From Diacronema lutheri (taxonomy: Eukaryota; Haptophyta; Pavlovophyceae; Pavlovales; Pavlovaceae), in assembly GCA_019448385.1 (NCBI GenBank), contig JAGTXO010000049.1:112501-176500 (forward strand): a stretch of DNA of 64,000 bases, written 5' to 3'. Shown piece after piece: positions 38,784 to 48,700 of this stretch; the stretch's first letter is position 1, and every line of letters begins with the position of its first letter. The notes under the pieces are model-generated. The model was given only the letters and a program-made list of their open reading frames with translations. It ran no database searches and was not told the origin of the DNA. Position numbers and translations under genes: made by a program.

Positions 38784-39602
38784 TCACGACTGAACAGTCA
38801 AATGCCGCCTACGGCGATCCCAGCCCACACCGCTCGTCGCGGCGGCGTGCTTGGCCGTTTCGGGCCGATCAGTGGGCGTCCACGCGTCGCGGCCGGAGCC
38901 CGACTCTTTGCTCGTCGGGCCTGCCGGCGCGCCCGCGCTGCGCGTGGCGCGCAGGAGCTTCGCGAACCAGTAGCAATTGATGAGCCAGAAGGTGAGAACG
39001 ACGGCGACGTGGAAGCGATACACGCCGTCGTGATCGCCCCAGTGCGCCCTCACGCGTGGCCGCGCCATGCGCGCGAGCAGCGCGGCCGGAAGCAGCACGC
39101 GTCCCAGCAGAAAGGCGAGGACAAGCGTCGCGCCCGTCGCAAAGAAGGCGCGCGTGCGCCCGCATCCCCGCTTGAGCATGAGCCAGCTGAGGTGCAGCAG
39201 CGGCGTGCTGCACTCTGCGAGGTGCACGACCATCGCGCACGACGAGCCAAGTCCAAACCAGAGGGACGTTAGTTCGGACGCGAGCCCGAGAGTGTGGTGC
39301 ACGAGCATCAGCGCCGGCGACGATTCAAAGCCACGGGCCATTCCCAGCAGCACGTCGAACGCGAGGAAGGCGCACATGCACTCCATCGCGGCCGCCGGCA
39401 GCGGCGCGATTGGCGGCGCGTCGCTCACGTCCGACGCGCCGGCGAGCGCAGCTACGGCGAGGAGGAAGATGAGGGTCGCGTTCGCCGAGCTCACAAGGCG
39501 ATTCGCCAGCGCGTGCGGCACGAAGGCGCAGCTGAGCGCGTACACACCAGCGACGAGCAAAAAGTGCGCCGCGCCCATGAGCCCCGGCCGCATCGCCGCC
39601 AT
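38784..39602 (-). CDS. TLC-domain (TRAM-LAG1-CLN8) membrane protein
   Basis: The 272 residues contain about seven hydrophobic helices. The TLC signature is seen as LMLVHHTLGLASELTSLW with its HH pair, SSCAMVVHLAECSTPLLHLS and a final helix VYRFHVAVVLTFWLINCYW. This arrangement matches small TLC proteins (TMEM56/FAM57-like) rather than ceramide synthases, which are longer and carry a Lag1 motif with more acidic residues. TLC proteins act in the ER on sphingolipid synthesis, lipid sensing or transport. The C-terminal 45 residues are hydrophilic and basic. The start at 39602 leaves only 11 bp to the divergent UBL-WLM gene. Confidence 0.82.
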   Translation of the reverse strand: MAAMRPGLMGAAHFLLVAGVYALSCAFVPHALANRLVSSANATLIFLLAVAALAGASDVSDAPPIAPLPAAAMECMCAFLAFDVLLGMARGFESSPALMLVHHTLGLASELTSLWFGLGSSCAMVVHLAECSTPLLHLSWLMLKRGCGRTRAFFATGATLVLAFLLGRVLLPAALLARMARPRVRAHWGDHDGVYRFHVAVVLTFWLINCYWFAKLLRATRSAGAPAGPTSKESGSGRDAWTPTDRPETAKHAAATSGVGWDRRRRHLTVQS

Positions 39603-39613
39603 CGTGTTCGGCC
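39603..39613. promoter_or_regulatory. 11-bp gap between divergent start codons
   Basis: The TLC gene (minus) and UBL-WLM gene (plus) begin 11 bp apart. Transcription of each must initiate inside the other's coding region or use nearly leaderless mRNAs. Confidence 0.5.
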
Positions 39614-40846
39614 ATGAACCTCGGGAGTTGTGCCTCGCCCGTCCAGACGATGATGAGCGCGGGGGGGGAATCCGGCGGGCTGCAGCTGCTGTACCGAGGG
39701 CGCAACCACGGCGTGGCGCGCGCGAGTGCGCTGGCGGACCTTGTCGACGAGGCCCGCGCCGTGTTTGGGCTCGCCGGTCACGACATCCGGCTGCTGCACG
39801 GTGGCAAGCGGCTCACGGCCGACTCGCCGCTCGGTGCGCTCTCGGGCAAGGTGATGGTGATGGCCACGCTGCCCTCCGCGACGAGCGACATGAACGCGGC
39901 GCGCGCCGACCCGACGGTGCGAGGCTTTGACGCTGAGGACCGCGCCGAGGCGCAGCGCCGCACGCAGGCCGTCGAGCTCCTCGCGCACAAGTCGGCGGCC
40001 TGGCAGTCGGGACAGGACGCGCGCTACCGCTTCTCGCGCATCGAACCCATCAGCTACCAGTCGTTTGGCGTGCGGCCCGGCAGCAGCACGCCGCACGCGT
40101 TCGCCGCGCGAGAGCTGCTCGAGAAGCTCGCGGCCGACCCGGGCGTCGTCGCGTGCATGCGCGCGCGCGAGCTGGTCGTCGGCACGCTCGGCGAGATGGA
40201 CCCGATCGACGACCGGCTCATGCTCGCCAAGCGCGGCGAGGGCGGCGACCTGCTCGGGTACAACACGAACGGTGGCATGCGCATCGACGTCAAGCTGCGC
40301 ACCGACGACCTGTCCGGCTTCATGCCGTACCCGCGCCTTGCGGAGACGCTGCTGCACGAGCTCTGCCACAATTGGGTCGGGCCGCACAATCGGCTCTTTT
40401 GGACGCTCTTCGCGCAGATGCGCGTCGAGTACTTGCACGAGCACTTCCGCCTCGCCGCGAGCGGCACGCTCGTTGGCGGGCAGACCACCGCCGCGCTCGC
40501 GGGCGTGCGCGCGGACTGCGAGGCCGGGCCCGCGCTGATTGCCGCCGCCGTGCTGCGCGGAATCGCACAGGAGGTCTCGCCGCAGATGGCGCACGCGCTC
40601 GAGCCCGCCGTGCGCGAGCACCTGTCCGTCGTGCAGCGCGAGAGCGGCGGCGCGCTCGCCGGGCGCGTGCTCGGCGGCATCGCGCGCGCCGTCGCCGCAG
40701 AGGGCGGCGGGCTGTCCGCGGCGGCGGGCGGCGATCGCGACGACGCGGTGAGCGCGCTCGACCCGCGCGCCGCAGCCGCCGCTGCCGCCGAGGCGCGAGC
40801 GCGCGCCGCGGCCGCGGGTGAACGCGGCAAGCGCGGCGGCGCGTAG
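39614..40846 (+). CDS. Ubiquitin-like plus WLM metalloprotease
   Basis: The 410-residue product has an N-terminal ubiquitin-like domain (LQLLYRGRNHGVARASALAD to DIRLLHGGKRLTADSPLGAL SGKVMVMAT, about residues 22-88). A WLM domain follows: ARYRFSRIEPISY, then RLAETLLHELCHNWVGPHNR LFW. The zinc site is HELCHNWVGPH (H-E-x-x-H-x5-H), the metzincin-like pattern of Wss1. UBL-WLM proteins of fungi and plants are related to Wss1/SPRTN proteases, which digest DNA-protein crosslinks and SUMO- or ubiquitin-marked chromatin proteins. The C-terminal 100 residues are Ala/Gly/Arg-rich. The stop TAG (40844-40846) overlaps by one base the first copy of a 22-bp direct repeat. Confidence 0.88.
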   Translation: MNLGSCASPVQTMMSAGGESGGLQLLYRGRNHGVARASALADLVDEARAVFGLAGHDIRLLHGGKRLTADSPLGALSGKVMVMATLPSATSDMNAARADPTVRGFDAEDRAEAQRRTQAVELLAHKSAAWQSGQDARYRFSRIEPISYQSFGVRPGSSTPHAFAARELLEKLAADPGVVACMRARELVVGTLGEMDPIDDRLMLAKRGEGGDLLGYNTNGGMRIDVKLRTDDLSGFMPYPRLAETLLHELCHNWVGPHNRLFWTLFAQMRVEYLHEHFRLAASGTLVGGQTTAALAGVRADCEAGPALIAAAVLRGIAQEVSPQMAHALEPAVREHLSVVQRESGGALAGRVLGGIARAVAAEGGGLSAAAGGDRDDAVSALDPRAAAAAAAEARARAAAAGERGKRGGA

Positions 40847-40985
40847 GCTGCCATCATCTTTGCAAAGCCACCAGGAGCGTAGTCCAAGCCACCTCAAGCT
40901 CTTTGGCGCGTAGTCCAAGGCCACCAAAGGCCAAGAGTTTGAGGTGTCCTTGGACTCCTGGTGGCTGCCATCATTTTTTGCAAAG
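40846..40985. repeat. Fold-back array flanked by 22-bp direct repeats
   Basis: GGCTGCCATCATCTTTGCAA and the following two bases (40846-40867) recur, with one extra T, at 40963-40985. Between them an imperfect inverted repeat (arm 40868-40906 starting CCACCAGGAG, arm 40931-40964 ending CTCCTGGTGG) can fold into a long hairpin. GCGTAGTCCAAG also occurs twice directly, about 31 bases apart. It lies just after the WLM gene stop and is far less GC-rich than its surroundings. Confidence 0.75.
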
Positions 40986-41050
40986 CGGCCGTTACGCCCG
41001 ACACCTAGCGCTCCTCCCGCTCGGTCACCGGGGCGCCCGAGGGTGCGGGG

Positions 41051-42441
41051 ATGTACAAGACGAAGGATGGCACCTCGAGGTCCAAGGCGCCCGTCGAGGA
41101 ATCGCACGTGACAAACACCTCGACGCTGCGCAGCGTCTTTGCCAAGTCCGCAAAGCTCGAGGCGTTCGACGTGCTCGACACGCTTGGTGCGCGCCACGCG
41201 CACGCCGCGCTGCGGCTGCCCAGCCGGCGACATCGCCCGCCACGCTCGACGCGTGGCGGTCTGCCAGGCCTCACGCCAGCGCTACACGCCGTCGACACAC
41301 GCCGCGCCTCGCGGCCGCAGGGACGGGCACATTTGGGCGCGTGCGGCTGTGCCGGCACACGGACACTGGCCGCTACCAGGCGCTGAAGATCATGAAGAAG
41401 TCGGAGGTGGTGCGCCTCAAGCAGGTGGACCACATCAAGAGCGAAAAGGAGATTCTGACCGCAGTGCAGCACCCCTTCATCATCACACTGTGCGCGCGTG
41501 CACGCCGCCGCGCCGCGCGCCGTGGCTGCGCTGAGCGCGCGCCGCTCGGCCCGCGCGCGCTCTGCCGACGCCGCGCAGGTACGGTGTCTTCCAGGACGAG
41601 CGCAACCTGTACATGGTGCTCGAGTACGTGCCGGGCGGTGAGCTCTTCACGCACTTGCGCAAGGCGGGCAAGTTCACAAACGACCAGACGCGCTTCTACG
41701 CGGCGCAGATTGTGATGGCCGTCCAGGCGCTGCACGCGGACAGCATCGTCTACCGCGACCTCAAGCCGGAGAACCTCCTGCTCGACGAGGATGGGTACCT
41801 CAAGATCACCGATTTTGGCTTCGCAAAGTACGTTGAAGACCGCACGTGGACGCTGTGTGGCACGCCCGAGTACCTCGCGCCTGAGATCATCCAGTCACGC
41901 GGCCACGGCAAGGCGGTCGACTGGTGGGCACTCGGCATCCTCGTCTACGAGATGCTCGCGGGGTACCCGCCCTACTACGACGAGAGCCCGTTTGGCATCT
42001 ACCAAAAGATCCTCGCGGCCAAGCTCGAATTCCCGCGCCACTTTGAGACGCACGCGCGCGACCTCGTGCGCAAGCTGCTGACCGCCGACCGCACCAAGCG
42101 GATCGGCAATCTCAAGGGCGGCGCGGAGGACATCAAAAAGCACAAGTGGTTCCGCGGGCTCAACTGGGCGGCGCTGTACAACAAGCAGATCCCCGCGCCC
42201 ATCGTCCCCGAGATCGACGGGCCGGGCGACACGCGGCAGTACGACAAATACGCCGACTCGAGCGAGGAGTCCGGCCCGCTCCTGCAGGTGCGCCGCGCGG
42301 CGCGGAGGCGCACGCGCGGGGGTAGGCGGGCGGGCGACGCGCGACGCGCGCTCACGCGGCACGGCGCCCGGTTCGCACCAACTTTGCGCGCCGCCTGCTG
42401 CGCAGCCGAGCCAGCACCAACAATTCTTTGGCGACTGGTAG
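41051..42441 (+). CDS. PKA-C: cAMP-dependent protein kinase catalytic subunit (AGC kinase)
   Basis: Four exons, 41051-41186, 41321-41489, 41579-42287 and 42406-42441, give 349 residues, the standard PKA-C length. They read in order FDVLDTLG/TGTFGRVRL (glycine loop split by intron 1), YQALKIMKKS (ATP lysine near 67), YMVLEYVPGGELF, VYRDLKPENLLLD (catalytic loop), ITDFGFAK, RTWTLCGTPEYLAPE (activation loop Thr) and KRIGNLKGGAEDIKKHKWF. Exon 4 is only 36 bases and supplies PSQHQQFFGDW, the C-tail hydrophobic motif that caps the small lobe. The N-terminus has no myristoylation Gly. The kinase phosphorylates Ser/Thr in Arg-Arg-x-Ser sites when released by a cAMP-binding regulatory subunit. All introns are gt...gcag. 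Confidence 0.94.
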
Positions 42442-44097
42442 GGCCTTGTTCTCCTTGACCGCCGCCGCGTGTGCACTCGTGTCCCCGCACCTCGTCAATT
42501 GAGTCCCACACACTTCGCCGTAGCAGGGCGCGGAGCTTCGGAATCGGACCCTCCCCGGCTCCCCTCTCACTGCCATTGCCAGCCTGCCATTGCTATTGGC
42601 AAAGGCGGCCGATCGCCCAGTCGCGTAACCGCTTCGCTGCACGTCACGGCCGGGCGCGACGTTGGCGGTGTGCGCGCGCGCACCGCACCCCCTGCCGGCG
42701 GCACGACCTCCGCGGCGCCAAGTGTCTGCGTCGTCGGAGCGGGCGCCGCCGGGCTCGCGGCTGCCGATGCGCTCGCTCGCGCCGGTTGGCGCGTGACGGT
42801 GCTCGAGGCGCGCGACAGGGTGGGCGGCCGTTGCGCGCACGCGGTCCTGGCGGGCGTCGACGTGGACCTCGGCGCCGAGTTCTCGCACGGCGACGGCGCG
42901 GTGCTCGCGCTGTGTGCTGACGCGCACGTGTCTCCGCGCGCGCTCTATTCGTGGGACGAGGACGCGCCCGCAGACCTGCGCGCGCGCCTGTCAGTGGACG
43001 GTGCGCTCCTCGACCCGAGCGGCGACCACGCCGTACCGCGCGCGTGCCGCGCGCTGTACGAGGAGCTCATGTCTGACGCGAGGTGGAGCATCGGCACATC
43101 CGCCTCCGCCGACGTCTCATTCGCCTCGCTCGCGCGCGCGCGCGGTCTACCGCCGGCGGTGGTCGGCGCGCTCGACGCGATGCACGCGGTCGAGTATGCG
43201 ACGTGCCTCGACGACCTTGGCGTAGTGGAGTGGCGTCGGCGTGAGGAGGTGCTGAGTGGCCGCTCTTGCTCGACGGATTTCTCCCTGCTCGGCAAGTACA
43301 CCCACGCCCTTGGCTGGCTCGCTCGCCGCGCCGTCGCGGCCGGCGCGCGCCTGCGCCTCGCGTCCGCCGTGCGGTGCGTCGCCGCGCTTGACGCGGAGGC
43401 GTGCGTTCTGGTCGACGGCGAGCGCTTCGACCGCGCGATCGTGACGGTGCCCCTCGGCGTGCTCCAGTCGGGCGAAGTGCGCCTCGACGGCGTCTCGATC
43501 GCCTTCCGGGAGGCCGTGCGCGCAGTTCGCTTCCACGGCGCGAGCAAGGTCATCGTCGCCATCGCCCCGGCCGAGTGGGCGCGGCAGCTGCCCGGCGGGC
43601 AGCCGCTCGTGCCGATGGTGCTTTGCGCGGGCGACGCCGGCGACTTTGCTCGCCAAATTTGGACGCGCGTCAGCGAGCCGGCCGGCATCGTGATCGTGAC
43701 AGGCTTCCTTGCCGGTCCTCGCGACTGCGCGGCCGCCGAAGCGCTCACGACCGACGAGGCAGCGGAGTCACTGCTCGCGCAGCTGGCGCGCGTCCTTGGC
43801 TGCGCCTTTCCGCCGCTCCGCTGCGTCGACGCGCTCAAGATCGACTGGCGCGCGGACGAGTGGTCGCGCGGCGGCTACTCGAGCCCGACGGTCGGCGCGG
43901 TGGGCGCGTGGCGGCGCCTGCAGCGCACGGGCAGCCGCGTGTTGCTCTACGCGGGCGAGGCGGCGCACGAGCGCGGGTCGACCGTCGACAGCGCGCTCGA
44001 GTCGGGTCGCCGCGCCGCGGCCGAGCTCGGGCTCGCGCTCGCACTCGCCAGCGGCGGTGTGCACGCCGCGGCGAGCGCAGCGCCGTCAAGCATTTGA
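42442..44097 (+). CDS. Flavin-containing amine oxidase, start codon unresolved
   Basis: The frame encodes SVCVVGAGAAGLAAADALAR, RVTVLEARDRVGGR and VDVDLGAEFSH, the FAD-binding N-terminus of the polyamine/monoamine oxidase and LSD1 superfamily. It ends with RVLLYAGEAAHERGSTVDSA, the C-terminal FAD loop. YSSPTVGAVGAW and FHGASKVIVAI match substrate-domain strands. The conserved part begins near 42715. No ATG occurs in any frame between the PKA stop (42441) and 42766, and the first in-frame ATG is deep inside (MSDARW, about 43072). The only in-frame stop upstream is the PKA TAG itself. A non-AUG start, a spliced leader or read-through from PKA must therefore be considered. CCATTGCC/ATTGGC boxes near 42573-42600 look like promoter. 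Confidence 0.8.
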   Translation, partial: GLVLLDRRRVCTRVPAPRQLSPTHFAVAGRGASESDPPRLPSHCHCQPAIAIGKGGRSPSRVTASLHVTAGRDVGGVRARTAPPAGGTTSAAPSVCVVGAGAAGLAAADALARAGWRVTVLEARDRVGGRCAHAVLAGVDVDLGAEFSHGDGAVLALCADAHVSPRALYSWDEDAPADLRARLSVDGALLDPSGDHAVPRACRALYEELMSDARWSIGTSASADVSFASLARARGLPPAVVGALDAMHAVEYATCLDDLGVVEWRRREEVLSGRSCSTDFSLLGKYTHALGWLARRAVAAGARLRLASAVRCVAALDAEACVLVDGERFDRAIVTVPLGVLQSGEVRLDGVSIAFREAVRAVRFHGASKVIVAIAPAEWARQLPGGQPLVPMVLCAGDAGDFARQIWTRVSEPAGIVIVTGFLAGPRDCAAAEALTTDEAAESLLAQLARVLGCAFPPLRCVDALKIDWRADEWSRGGYSSPTVGAVGAWRRLQRTGSRVLLYAGEAAHERGSTVDSALESGRRAAAELGLALALASGGVHAAASAAPSSI

Positions 44098-44194
44098 TTT
44101 TCTCGTGAGTCGCATACTCGGCCGCGGCGTTGCCCCTCCGCAAAACCGAAGTGCAGAACGCCAGTTGGGCGACCGCCGGGCGTCGGACACGCGC

Positions 44195-44218
44195 GTCCGA
44201 AATCCGAACCCGAGATCC
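44195..44218. promoter_or_regulatory. TCCGA-type promoter element before the FBPase-like gene
   Basis: GTCCGAAATCCGAACCCGAG lies 25-45 bp upstream of ATG 44242 and is preceded by the palindrome TCGGACACGCGCGTCCGA (44183-44200). The same TCCGA-plus-A-tract word occurs in the 6872-6912 promoter. Confidence 0.4.
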
Positions 44219-44241
44219 AAGACCGGATCAGACTTGGGCCA

Positions 44242-45696
44242 ATGCACGATGGCCAATGCACGATGGCTACTCGAAAGTGCGGGCGACGAGACGAATGGCT
44301 TCGGCTCGTGGCCGATGCCCTTCGGTTGCGGCTGCGCGTGCCCCTGTGGGCGCTCGGACTCGTCTGGCTGGGCGCGCGCGCGCTCCGAGCGCGCAAGCGC
44401 GTGTTGCGCGCTCTCGCGACGCTCTCGCCCCCGCGGCACGTGCACGAGCGCACGATTTGGCGTGCGCCGCCGGCCGCGCGCGCGCCGGATGCCGGAGTGG
44501 AGCGCGCGGCGCCGTGCGAGCCGCTGATGACGTTCATGCAGTACGTGCTTCGAGCGTGCGGCGAGCGGGATGGGTTGGCGCGCACGCTCCTCGCGTTGCA
44601 GACCGCGTGCCGGCAGGCGGCCTCGATCGCGCGCCGTGGGCTGCGCAGCGCAATCGGCGAGGCTGAAGTCATGCCCGGGGGCGTGGACCAGCTCGAGGCT
44701 CGCGCGGCCGAGGCGTTCATCCGCGCGCTTTCGATTTCGGACGTGTGCTCGATCGCCGTGAGCTCGTGCGACGCGATTGTTGCCGCCTCGCCGCGCGGTG
44801 CCGCTGGCGCGCTCGCGCCCGCGCGTGCCGAGCAGCGCGGCACTCGCGGCGCGTACGCCGTCGTCGTCACGCCGCTCGACGGCGTGGGCAGCGCGGATGC
44901 GGCCGTGGCTATGGGCTCGATCTGGTCGGTCTTCCGCGTCGATGGTGCCGCCGATGCGTCGCAGCCGCCCGGCGCGCACGTGCTCCGACGCGGGCGCGAG
45001 CTGGTTGCGGCGGGGTATGCGCTGCACGGCTGCGCGTCGGTCCTTGTCTGCGCGCTGGGCGGGCGCGTGGACGGCTTCACGCTCCAACCGTCGGTCGGCG
45101 AGTACGAGCTCACGCGGCCGCGCATCTGCATGCCCGAGCGAGGCCGAAGCTGCTCCGTCGAACACGCGCGTACCGTCTGCGCCCACGCGCGGCGGCGCTC
45201 GGGCACGATCGCGTGCGACGTGCATCGGGCGCTGCTGCACGGCGACCTACTCTTCTGCCCGCTTGACGATGGCGTGCGTCTACTGCACGAGGCGGCGCCA
45301 ATGGCGTTCATCGCCGAGGCGGCCGGCGGCGCTGCAACCGACGGCAGCCGCGCTCTGCTCGACGTGCTGCCCACACACGCGCTCCAGCGCACGCGCGTCT
45401 TCATCGGAACGAAGGCGGACGTGCGCGAGCTTGAGCTCGAGCTCAAGTGCTTTGCCGACGGCAGCGCGCCAGAGGTTTTGCTCGGGCAAGGCGGGACGCC
45501 GCCACATGCGCTCGCGCCGCTCGGCGGGGAAGCGTCTGCTCGACGACGCAAGCCGCCCGCGCAGGTCGGCGTGCCCGGCGGGCGGGTAGACGAGCGGGTG
45601 CGCGCGCTCGAGCTGACCGACAGCTGCCCGCCGTCCACGCCGAGCCCGCCGTCGCACGTGGTTGGCTGCCGTGCCTTCAAGCCGGCAACGCACTGA
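44242..45696 (+). CDS. Fructose-1,6-bisphosphatase-like protein, probable pseudoenzyme
   Basis: 484 residues from ATG 44242; ATG 44263 is in frame and equally plausible, the two lying in a 14-bp tandem repeat (CCAATGCACGATGG). A hydrophobic anchor (VPLWALGLVWLGARAL) precedes an FBPase fold: LMTFMQYVLRACGERDGL, LLALQTACRQAASIARRG, GAYAVVVTPLDGVGSADA, RELVAAGYALHGCASVLVCA, GFTLQPSVGEYELT, DVHRALLHGDLLFCP, RLLHEAAPMAFIAEAAGGAA and VLPTHALQRTRVFIGT. In active enzymes the metal ligands come from a VSEED-type string, DPLDGSSN and the LLYE Glu. Here the first reads VSSCDA and the second TPLDGVGS, while the last Glu is kept, so three of five ligands appear lost. A membrane-tethered regulator or sensor is more likely than a phosphatase (inference). 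The last 70 residues are Pro/Arg-rich. Confidence 0.82.
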   Translation: MHDGQCTMATRKCGRRDEWLRLVADALRLRLRVPLWALGLVWLGARALRARKRVLRALATLSPPRHVHERTIWRAPPAARAPDAGVERAAPCEPLMTFMQYVLRACGERDGLARTLLALQTACRQAASIARRGLRSAIGEAEVMPGGVDQLEARAAEAFIRALSISDVCSIAVSSCDAIVAASPRGAAGALAPARAEQRGTRGAYAVVVTPLDGVGSADAAVAMGSIWSVFRVDGAADASQPPGAHVLRRGRELVAAGYALHGCASVLVCALGGRVDGFTLQPSVGEYELTRPRICMPERGRSCSVEHARTVCAHARRRSGTIACDVHRALLHGDLLFCPLDDGVRLLHEAAPMAFIAEAAGGAATDGSRALLDVLPTHALQRTRVFIGTKADVRELELELKCFADGSAPEVLLGQGGTPPHALAPLGGEASARRRKPPAQVGVPGGRVDERVRALELTDSCPPSTPSPPSHVVGCRAFKPATH

Positions 45697-45709
45697 GGTC
45701 GGCTTGTTA

Positions 45710-48700
45710 TCACCGACGAACGCGGCCGATCGCGGTCTCTTCGCGTTTGTAGTGATCGGCGAGCTGCTCGACGGTGAGCGACGAGCGAAGCGCCTGCACG
45801 CTCGGTGGCCGCTCGCCGTCCGCCGCAAAGTGCACATCCGTCCACTCGCCGGGCAGCAGGTGGATGCAGTTGCGCGAGAAGTGCCCATCAACGTCCGCGC
45901 TCAGCACGACGAAGAGCGCCGTGCAGCTCGCCCGCACGCTGAGCGGCACGCACCAGCGCGGCACGGGACCGCCGCTGGCCGCGTACGCGCTGGGCTCGCA
46001 CGCTCCCGCCGCGGCAATGACGCGCACGTCGATCGGCGCGCGCGAGAGCGGCGCGAGGCTGAGCGGTGGCACGAGCAGCAGCGCGTGCTCGCTCAGCAGC
46101 TGCTCGCGCGCGCCCGCGCCGTCGTCGGCCGCGCCGCGCGCGCTGGCGGGCGCGGAGAGCGTCACCACCAACAGAGTGCGCTGCGGCTCGAGCGAGGCGA
46201 GCAGCGCGGGCGGCAACGAGAAGCGCTCGATCGACGGGCCGGCGCGCAGCGCGAGCGGCAGCGTGAAGGACGGCGCGGCAGCGCGGGCGGGCGCGCACTC
46301 GCGCACATCGTGCGCGCGCACGCGCACCGTCACGTTGCGCGCCGCCGGCGCGTCGGTGCGCGCAAAGCAGGCGCCGGCGCGGCCGCACGTGGCGAAGACA
46401 TCCGCGAAGAGGTGCTGGCGCAGCCAGTGGTGCGCTGCCTTCCACCGGCCGCCAAGCAGCTGCCCGGCGGTGCCCGGCTGCGTATCGGTCGCCGAGTACT
46501 CGAGCGTACCCCACCCGCCTGTGGGCCAAATCTCGTTGAGCTGCCAGATGAGGCTCCCGAAGATGTTGGCCGAGCGGTGCGCGCTGACGAGGCCGTGCAG
46601 CGCGAGGGCCTGCGCGAGGCCGCAGAGGAAGAGCTGCGAGCGGAAGGCGCTCTCGCCGGCCGCGTCGAGCTGCGTGGCGCTCAGCCCGAAGAAGCTGACG
46701 AGCAGCGCGTCGCATGGGTAATTGCGTTCGGCCATCGGATTGTGCGCAGCCTCGGCACGCGCGCCGGCCGCACCGCCGGCGGCGGGCTCGCTCGCGTTCG
46801 CGCGCGCCGCGCAGCGCAGCCAGAAGGGCGTCGTGCGGTCGGGCTGCGTGCAATCCGCCGCGCGCCCACCGCCGTGGATGCCCCAGTGCTCCGCGCGAAG
46901 TGTCGGCGCGTGCGAGCGGAAGGAGGAGAAGGCGGCCACGCCAAACTCGCTCACAAACGTGCCGTTCGTCGCGCACTCGACGACGGGCGCGTCGGCGCCC
47001 GGCGCGGGAAGCGGCAGCGGGATCATCGGGTCGAAGAGCGCGAGCACTGGCTCGTTGCTCCCCGGCGCGACCGGCACCTGGTTGACCGCCGGCCAGCCGC
47101 TGCCGTGCAGGTACGGGCCGTGAATTTCGATGGCGCGCGCGCCATCGAGCGGCGCGAGGGAGCGCGCGACGAGCGGCGCGCCATTGGGCAGCGAGCTGAG
47201 CGGGTGCACGCCCGCCTCCCAACCGGCGGACGGCGATGCGGGCCAGATGGGCCGCGAGCCGTCCTCGCGCGCGACCGTGCTCAGCGCCGTGCGCACGTAC
47301 TCGCCGCCCGTCGGGTCGCACTCGTTGCACCCGACCCACCCGACGATGGCCGGGTGATGCGAGCGCGCGCGCACGGCGTCGGCCACCTCGACGAGCTCGA
47401 GCGGCGTGCCGTGCGGCTCGTGGGTGCGCGTCGTCGTCGAGAACATGAGGTCGTGCAACAGCAGCACGCCGAGTTCATCCGCCGCATCGTAGAAGGCGGG
47501 TGGAAGGTAGGCGCCGCCACCCCACACGCGCAAGCAGTTCATCCGACCACGGGCGGCGTTGCGCACGAGCGCGCGCAGGCCGCGCGCGGACCAGCGGCCC
47601 TCGAGCTCGTCGGGCGGGATGACGTTGGCGCCGCGCGCGATCACCGGCACGCCGTTCACGACGAGCAGCATGCCCGCCCGGCCGCTGCCGCGCGCGCGCG
47701 CCGCGCCGGCGGGCGGCGGGTGGCCGTGCGTCGCGAGCGCGGCGGTGCGGAAGCCGATGCGGCGCGTCGCGCGCACGACGCCCGCGACGTCGGGCGCCCA
47801 ATCCACGCCGCCGTCCTCGCGCGCGCGCGGCGCGTCGGGCGTGAAGCTGATGCTCAGGTTGTACAGCGGCTGGGCGCCCATCCCGCCCGGCCACCAGAGC
47901 GCAACGTCGCGCGCGCGCGCGCGCAGCTCGACCGTGCCGAGCAGGCGGCCGGGGGGCGCGAGCGCGGCGCCGTCGAGCTGCACGGACGCCGAGGCCGACG
48001 CGCCCCACGAGCCCGTTGCGCTGAGCGTGCCGCGCACCGGCCCCGCGGCGCGCGCCCCAAAGGCGAAGACGCGCACGCACACGGCGAATCCGGCATGCTC
48101 GCCCTCGCGCAGCGGCGCCGTCGGAGGTTCCGCGCCGAGCCACGCGACGAGCGGCACGACCGCGCTGAGCGCGAGCTCGCCCGGCCGCAGCGCGAGCAGG
48201 TAGGCCGAGCCGACGAGGCCGCGGCTGAACGTGTGGTCGTCCCCCTCAAATGTGGGGCTGTACGGAGCCCAGTCCCACCCGCCCGAGCACGCCATGAAGC
48301 GGCCGCGCGTGAGTTCGAGCGCGGACGGGAGGAACGAGACGGCGAGCTCGTCCTCGCGCTCCGCGTCCGCCTCGGCCGACGGCGGCAGCGGCAACACCGC
48401 GCGCACAAACTGCGACGTTGAGCGCGCGAGCTGCTGACCGTTCCAGCGCACGTCCGCCGCCATCTTGACCGACTCGAGCACGAGGAAAAGGGCTGGAGGC
48501 TCGGCGCACGAGGCGGCGCGCGCGCACACGCCGTCGGCAAGCGCACGCGCGGCCGTCGTGCGCTTCGTGAACGTCCACTCGTCGTCGAAGAGCCACGCGT
48601 CGCGCCGAAAGTTCAGCTCGCGCAAAGGGTCGCCGATCGCGCGTGCGGCATGCAGGTCGCTCACGATCTCGCCGGGGACGCGCGCAGGGACGGACAAGCC

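Noticed and set aside
45662-48421. Very long + strand open frame (about 919 codons) opposite the beta-mannosidase
   Set aside because: Its product is Arg/Ala/His/Gly-rich with no family motif, whereas the opposite strand encodes a complete GH2 enzyme. GC-rich codon bias removes stops from antisense frames here.
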